Of a stretch of 64,000 bases of DNA, positions 59,976-64,000 are shown in pieces (positions within the stretch are counted from its first letter, which is position 1; each line of letters begins with the position of its first letter). The notes below the pieces were generated by a model that was not told where the DNA came from, searched no databases, and worked only from the letters and a program-made list of their open reading frames with translations. Source of the DNA: Streptomyces sp. YIM 121038 (GTDB lineage Bacteria; Actinomycetota; Actinomycetes; Streptomycetales; Streptomycetaceae). Where the stretch lies: positions 2,046,001 through 2,110,000 of the forward strand of contig NZ_CP030771.1 of assembly GCF_006088715.1 (NCBI RefSeq). Reading direction: 5' to 3'. The translations under genes were made by a program, and so were the position numbers.

Positions 59976-61124
59976 TCACTGGAGGTACGCCGGAGCCCCC
60001 ACGGGCAACGTAAATCGGAACTGGGCGCCGCCGCTCGCCGCGCGGCCGACGGTGATCGTGCCGCCGTGTGCCTCGACGATGCCCTTCACGATGTACAACC
60101 CCAGTCCCGTCCCGCCGCGTTTGCTGCCCCGCCAGAAGCGGGTGAACACCCGGCCCATCGACTCCTCCGGAATGCCGGAACCCTCGTCGCTGACGGTGAC
60201 CGCGGTGTCGGTCGCTCCCCGCACCCGCAGGGACGGCGAGGGCGCCACGTCGATGGTGACAGTTCCCTCGCCGTGGCGCACCGCGTTTTCCAGCAGGTTG
60301 CTGAGCACCTGGTCGATCTTGTCCGGGTCGGCCCACAGGTCGGGCAGCGGCTGCTGGAGGCGGACGAGGAAGCGGTCCGCGTCCTGTCCCGCGGCGACGT
60401 GGGCCTGGATGTGGCGCCCGACGGCGGCCCCGATGTCGACGGGCTGGCGGCGCAGCTCCAGGCGGCCCGAGTCGATGCGCGAGATGTCGAGGAGCTCGGC
60501 GATCAGCCGGGTCACCCGGTTCGCGTCGGCGTCGACGGTCTCCAGCATCAGCCGCTTCTGGTCGTCGGTGAACCGCTCCCACTTGGCGAGCAGCGTGGCG
60601 GTGAAGCCCTTCACGGACGTCAGCGGGGAGCGCAGCTCGTGGGCGACCGTCGCGATCAGCTCGGCGTGGCTGCGCTCGGTGCGCCGCCGGGCCTCGGTGT
60701 CGCGCAGCGAGACGACGAGGCGGCTCAGCGGGCCCTTCGGCCGCGACCGTACGTAACGGGCGGAGACGAGCACTTCCCGGCCGCCGGGCAGCAGCAGATT
60801 GCGCTCGGGCTGGGCGACGCGCGTGACGAGGCCTCCGTAGGGGTCGGTCACCTGCCACCACCGGCGCCCTTCGAGGTCCTCCAGGGGCAGGGCGCTCTCG
60901 ATGCGGATGCCGAGCGCGTCGGCGGCGCGCACGGCGGTGATGCGCGCCGCGGCGGCGTTGAAGCAGATGACGCGCCCGCTCTCGTCGGCGACGACGAGGC
61001 CGTCGGGCAGGTCGTCCGGGTCGATGCCGAGCTCTCCGAGACCGGGCCCCGCCGGGCCCGCGTGGCCCGCGGGAGGGCACAGGATGCCCCGCACTCCCGG
61101 TGCTCTGCTCGTGCCGACGCTCAT
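59976..61124 (-). CDS. PAS-domain sensor histidine kinase
   Basis: A 382-aa kinase. A PAS fold (DLPDGLVVADESGRVICFNAAAARITAV) at residues 35-80 leads to a HisKA domain with the phospho-acceptor in VAHELRSPLTSVKGF (H at about 160), then HATPase motifs N (LSNLLENAVRHGEG), G1 (VSDEGSGIP), F (RFWRGSKRGGTG) and G2 (GLGLYIVKGIVEAHGG). There is no membrane segment, so it senses something inside the cell. No response regulator is adjacent (an orphan). It is upstream of pheST but separated by ~130 bp. Confidence 0.88.
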   Translation of the reverse strand: MSVGTSRAPGVRGILCPPAGHAGPAGPGLGELGIDPDDLPDGLVVADESGRVICFNAAAARITAVRAADALGIRIESALPLEDLEGRRWWQVTDPYGGLVTRVAQPERNLLLPGGREVLVSARYVRSRPKGPLSRLVVSLRDTEARRRTERSHAELIATVAHELRSPLTSVKGFTATLLAKWERFTDDQKRLMLETVDADANRVTRLIAELLDISRIDSGRLELRRQPVDIGAAVGRHIQAHVAAGQDADRFLVRLQQPLPDLWADPDKIDQVLSNLLENAVRHGEGTVTIDVAPSPSLRVRGATDTAVTVSDEGSGIPEESMGRVFTRFWRGSKRGGTGLGLYIVKGIVEAHGGTITVGRAASGGAQFRFTLPVGAPAYLQ

Positions 61125-61181
61125 TCCCCTTATCCCCGCCTCTCGGAGCTGGCGCAGTGGGCCCCCGAGCCCGACACACTA

Positions 61182-62039
61182 CTAGCCGGGGGTGACGGAG
61201 CGGCACCCTCCGGCGGCACGCTGTGCACGGGCGGACGCATAGAGGCATACGGCTGCCGCGGTCGCGAGGTTCAGGCTCTCCGCGCTGCCGTGGATCGGAA
61301 CGCGCACCACGGCGTCGGCGAGTGCGCGGGTCTCCTCCGGCAGCCCCCAGGCCTCGTTGCCGAAGATCCAGGCGGTCTCGGTGCCCATGGTGCCCTGGTC
61401 GAGCTCGGCGTCCAGGTCGTGCTCGCCCGCGCCGTCCGCGGCCAGGACGCGTACGCCCGCCGCCTTCAGGCCGCGTACGGCCTGCTCGACGGGGACGCCC
61501 ACGGCCACCGGCAGATGGAAGTGCGAGCCGACGGAGGCGCGCACCGCCTTGGGGTTGTACAGGTCCACCGACGCGTCGGTGAGCACCACCGCGTCGGCGC
61601 CCGCGGCGTCCGCGCAGCGCAGCACGGTGCCCGCGTTCCCGGGGTCGCGTACGTGCGCGAGCACGGCCACCAGCTTGGGGCGGCCGGCGAGGATCTCCTC
61701 GAACGGCACGTCGAGGAAGCGGCACACCCCGACGAGCCCCTGCGGCGTGACGGTGGTCGAGATGTCGGCGATCACGCTCTCGTCGGCGAGGTGCACCCGC
61801 GCCCCGGCGGCGCGCGCGTCCGCCACGATGTCCGCGTACCGCTCGGCGGCCTCGACGGTCGTGAACAGCTCCACGAGCGTGGCCTCGCCGCCGCCGCGGT
61901 GCCCGGCCGCCTCCCGCACCGCCTGCGGACCCTCCGCGAGGAAGAGCCGCTCCTTCCCCCGGAAGTTCCGCTTGCCAAGCCGCCGCGCGCCACTGACGCG
62001 CGGCGAACGCGGGGAGATCAGTTCGGGACCGTGTGCCAT
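61182..62039 (-). CDS. TrmH-family rRNA methyltransferase (TsnR/RlmB-like)
   Basis: A 285-aa SPOUT enzyme. Residues 1-100 form the substrate-binding domain (RNFRGKERLFLAEGPQAVREA), then the knot motifs: VLAHVRDPGNAGTVLRCADAAG, WIFGNEAWGLPEETRALAD and VPIHGSAESLNLATAAAVCLY. DPGNAG and NLATAAAV are the SAM site motifs. It is expected to methylate a ribose in 23S rRNA. TsnR-type relatives give thiostrepton self-resistance, but nothing here points to that. It is downstream of the infC-rpmI-rplT terminator, on the same strand. Confidence 0.88.
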   Translation of the reverse strand: MAHGPELISPRSPRVSGARRLGKRNFRGKERLFLAEGPQAVREAAGHRGGGEATLVELFTTVEAAERYADIVADARAAGARVHLADESVIADISTTVTPQGLVGVCRFLDVPFEEILAGRPKLVAVLAHVRDPGNAGTVLRCADAAGADAVVLTDASVDLYNPKAVRASVGSHFHLPVAVGVPVEQAVRGLKAAGVRVLAADGAGEHDLDAELDQGTMGTETAWIFGNEAWGLPEETRALADAVVRVPIHGSAESLNLATAAAVCLYASARAQRAAGGCRSVTPG

Positions 62040-62087
62040 CGAGTCGCTTTCCGGTGTACGGGGTCGGGAGGAGGAAGGGGCGAACGC

Positions 62088-62126
62088 GACTGGACCCGCA
62101 GGCTCAGAGCGCCTGCGGGTCCAGTC
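62088..62126 (-). terminator. Terminator of the infC-rpmI-rplT operon
   Basis: A perfect 16-bp stem GACTGGACCCGCAGGC / GCCTGCGGGTCCAGTC with a TCAGAGC loop, 22 bp past the rplT stop. Confidence 0.88.
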
Positions 62127-62148
62127 ACGGTTCGAGCTCAGTGCGACG

Positions 62149-62532
62149 TCACGCGGCCTTGGGGGCGTTGACGTCCGAAGGCAGCGCCTTCTGGGCGACC
62201 TCGACGAGCGCCGCGAAGGCGTTGGCGTCGTTGACGGCCAGCTCGGCCAGGATCTTGCGGTCCACCTCGATGTTGGCGGCCTTCAGACCCTGGATGAAGC
62301 GGTTGTAGGTGATGCCGTTGGCGCGGGCAGCGGCGTTGATGCGCTGGATCCACAGCTGACGGAAGTCGCCCTTGCGCTTCTTGCGGTCGTTGTAGTTGTA
62401 GACGAGGGAGTGGGTGACCTGCTCCTTCGCCTTGCGGTACAGACGCGACCGCTGGCCGCGGTAGCCGCTGGCCTGCTCGAGGATCGCCCGACGCTTCTTG
62501 TGCGCGTTGACTGCGCGCTTGACGCGTGCCAC
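62149..62532 (-). CDS. rplT: 50S ribosomal protein L20
   Basis: A 127-aa protein with the L20 pattern: [20 protein letters not shown] and [17 protein letters not shown] at the N-terminus, then [20 protein letters not shown] and [17 protein letters not shown]. It binds 23S rRNA domain II early in assembly. In other bacteria L20 represses this operon; whether it binds the infC leader here is not known. It is the last gene, 104 bp from rpmI. Confidence 0.97.
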   Translation of the reverse strand: MARVKRAVNAHKKRRAILEQASGYRGQRSRLYRKAKEQVTHSLVYNYNDRKKRKGDFRQLWIQRINAAARANGITYNRFIQGLKAANIEVDRKILAELAVNDANAFAALVEVAQKALPSDVNAPKAA

Positions 62533-62636
62533 TTGTTAACTCCTTGTAGCGGGGCCGTGGTGGTCGTCACACGGCCCGATTCGACTGATGTCCCGGTCCT
62601 GGCGTCACGTGACCCCCGTCACCGGGGGTCGCGACG

Positions 62637-62831
62637 TCACTTGCCGAGAAGCTTCTTGATCTTCTTGGCGTCGCCCGGGGCCATCTCGGCGTTGCCGGTG
62701 AGGCGACGCGTCAGACGGGACGACTTGTGCTCGAGCAGGTGGCGCTTGCCGGCGCGCTCGCGGAGCACCTTGCCGGAGCCGGTGATCTTGAAGCGCTTGC
62801 TGGCACCGCTGTGCGTCTTGTTCTTCGGCAT
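62637..62831 (-). CDS. rpmI: 50S ribosomal protein L35
   Basis: A 64-aa protein: [20 protein letters not shown], then [21 protein letters not shown] and a KKIKKLLGK end, the L35 pattern. It has its own ATG at 62831, 105 bp after the infC stop. Confidence 0.97.
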   Translation of the reverse strand: MPKNKTHSGASKRFKITGSGKVLRERAGKRHLLEHKSSRLTRRLTGNAEMAPGDAKKIKKLLGK

Positions 62832-62936
62832 AGCGCCGTTCTCTCCTCGTCAGTGGCGCTCCGATGCCCGGTCGCGAAACCGGGCATCCGGGAGCGTCAT
62901 GTGTTCGGTTGGCATCCCTGGACTCGCGTCCGGGGA

Positions 62937-63596
62937 TCAGGCCTCGGCGGGGGCCTCGGCCGGGGCCTCGGCGGGAGCCTCGGAAAGCTCGCCCTCGGCG
63001 GCGTTCTGCGACTTGCCGGGGTTGGCCTTCGCGTCCGCCTTGCGGGCCGCCTGGGCCTCACGGGCCTCGGCCATCGCCTCGGTCTTCTTCTTGTGCGGAC
63101 CGAGGACCATGATCATGTTGCGGCCGTCCTGCTTCGGGTTCGACTCGATGAACCCGAGGTCCTGGACGTCCTCGGCGAGGCGCTGCAGCAGTCGGTAGCC
63201 GAGCTCCGGCCGGGACTGCTCGCGACCACGGAACATGATCGTGATCTTGACCTTGTCGCCCTGCTTGAGGAACCGGACGACGTGACCCTTCTTGGTGTCG
63301 TAGTCGTGCGGGTCGATCTTCGGCCGGAGCTTCATCTCCTTGATGACCGTGTGCGCCTGGTTCTTGCGCGCTTCACGGGCCTTCATGGCCGACTCGTACT
63401 TGAACTTCCCGTAGTCCATGAGCTTGCACACGGGCGGACGGGCGTTCGCCGCGACCTCGACCAGGTCCAGGTCGTACTCCTGCGCAAGCTCCAGGGCCTT
63501 GGCAAGCGGGACAATCCCGACCTGCTCGCCGCTGGGACCGACAAGTCGCACCTCGGGAACGCGAATCCGGTCGTTGATGCGGGGCTCGGCGCTGAT
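62937..63596 (-). CDS. infC: Translation initiation factor IF3, starting at a non-standard AUC codon
   Basis: A 219-aa factor with the IF3 N-domain ([33 protein letters not shown]) and C-domain ([23 protein letters not shown], split; [28 protein letters not shown]). The first in-frame candidate is ATC at 63596-63594, 4 nt after AGGAGG (63606-63601); no ATG, GTG or TTG occurs in frame between it and the ribosome site. IF3 genes are known to use such codons to repress their own translation. The tail is an Ala/Glu-rich repeat ([13 protein letters not shown]). Its leader holds a terminator (63679-63708). Confidence 0.93.
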   Translation of the reverse strand: MSAEPRINDRIRVPEVRLVGPSGEQVGIVPLAKALELAQEYDLDLVEVAANARPPVCKLMDYGKFKYESAMKAREARKNQAHTVIKEMKLRPKIDPHDYDTKKGHVVRFLKQGDKVKITIMFRGREQSRPELGYRLLQRLAEDVQDLGFIESNPKQDGRNMIMVLGPHKKKTEAMAEAREAQAARKADAKANPGKSQNAAEGELSEAPAEAPAEAPAEA

Positions 63597-63678
63597 GGAT
63601 CCTCCTCGGTAGCACCACGCGACGGTCTGGCGGACAGCCGCGTAACGTCTGTTTTCTCGACCAACCCGCCGGAGGCAC

Positions 63679-63708
63679 AAAAAATGCCCCGGCTGATCAC
63701 AGCGGGGC
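63679..63708 (-). promoter_or_regulatory. Transcription attenuator in the infC leader
   Basis: Stem GCCCCGCTG / CAGC-CGGGGC with loop TGAT (one bulged C), 63686-63708, followed on the minus strand by ATTTTTTG (T6 at 63679-63684). It is 80 nt before the infC start, inside the leader, so it can stop transcription before the operon. Confidence 0.75.
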
Positions 63709-63890
63709 TCCACACAACTACCGGAGCACCTCCGTGGTGATCACGGGGCGCATCGGGCGGGCCTGCACGCTCGGTGCGGTCCGCCTGACCGGTGACCCGC
63801 CGCTCGGGGAGCGGCCAGGTGGGAGTTCGGAGCCTCCACTTGTGGGCCGGATCCCTCGTCGTACGTGGGCGTCCGGCCGGTCGTCACCCA

Positions 63891-63920
63891 AGGTTAGCAG
63901 CTCCCGGGGGGTGGGGCTAA
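63891..63920 (-). promoter_or_regulatory. Probable promoter of the infC operon
   Basis: TTAGCC (63915-63920, minus) and TAACCT (63891-63896, minus) separated by 18 bp. They would start transcription about 285 nt before the infC AUC. Confidence 0.4.
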
Positions 63921-63950
63921 CGGCTCGCGGGCGGCTCTAGGGTGTGGGAC

Positions 63951-64000
63951 ATGAGTGACACAAGCCCCACGCCATCGCCGACCCCTTCGGCCGCCTCCGC
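63951..64000 (+). CDS. Start of an unidentified gene, runs off the right edge
   Basis: An ATG at 63951 opens a frame coding MSDTSPTPSPTPSAAS before the window ends. It is too short to identify. TAGGGT (63938-63943) lies 7 nt before the ATG with no ribosome site, so the mRNA may be leaderless. In Streptomyces the gene across from infC is often an SseB-like protein; that is only a guess from gene order. Confidence 0.5.
   Translation, partial: MSDTSPTPSPTPSAAS

Overview
This window is a stretch of Streptomyces (high-GC Actinobacteria) chromosome. Third-position GC is very high. GTG and TTG starts with GGAGG-type ribosome sites are common, and several starts look leaderless. The gene content (argCJBDR, argGH, pheST, infC-rpmI-rplT, a monomeric isocitrate dehydrogenase, a Streptomyces-type NsdA-like regulator) is typical of the conserved core of the genus. 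Most of the window is ordinary core chromosome. The one clearly mobile item is an intact IS1182-family insertion sequence.

Layout. 1-2.4 kb: end of an acetyltransferase gene and a pabB-pabC pair for p-aminobenzoate. 2.5-3.1 kb: a tRNA array Gly-Cys-Val-Val-Val. 3.1-8 kb: a zinc-ribbon protein, a phosphotransferase-like protein, two small proteins, a membrane Ser/Thr kinase and an RNA methyltransferase. 8-15.4 kb: tetrapyrrole genes, namely a siroheme synthase (cysG), a very long BluB-CobT fusion and cobL. 15.4-20.5 kb: a dispersed repeat pair, an acetyltransferase and a methionine importer operon (metN-metI-metQ-metQ) preceded by a short Cys/Met-rich leader ORF. 20.5-25.7 kb: a HAD phosphatase, two small membrane proteins, an acetyltransferase, a sigma factor, a Tat-exported glycerophosphodiesterase and a lysophosphatidate acyltransferase. 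25.7-27.6 kb: the IS1182 element sitting in the apex of a terminator hairpin, then an 18-bp tandem repeat. 27.6-30.8 kb: a TetR/MFS exporter pair and an aldo-keto reductase. 30.9-39.5 kb: arginine biosynthesis in two blocks (argG, argH; argC-J-B-D-R), separated by an internally deleted BASS-type transporter gene. 39.6-45 kb: isocitrate dehydrogenase, a MerR/SDR divergent pair and a secreted hydrolase. 45-52.4 kb: an aldo-keto reductase behind a 16-bp repeat array, a DUF6314 protein, a MocR regulator head-to-head with an EamA exporter, a GHL10 glycosidase and 3-hydroxybutyryl-CoA dehydrogenase. 52.4-64 kb: a Nudix hydrolase, an NsdA-like regulator, a PP2C phosphatase, pheS-pheT, a histidine kinase, an rRNA methyltransferase and the infC-rpmI-rplT operon.

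How the genes fit together. Arginine genes are tied together by ArgR boxes in front of argC and argG. CysG makes precorrin-2, which feeds both siroheme and the B12 pathway in which CobL and BluB-CobT act. Sulfur and methionine supply is linked through the met importer and its probable cysteine/methionine-sensing leader. The infC operon carries a transcription attenuator in its leader, and IF3 appears to start on an AUC codon.

The observations I consider most worth checking are the Cys/Met leader ORF before metN, the IS in the terminator hairpin, the doubly deleted BASS gene, the operator-like 16-bp array at 45.2 kb, and the overlapping head-to-head start codons of the MocR/EamA pair. I see no CRISPR array, phage or biosynthetic gene cluster.
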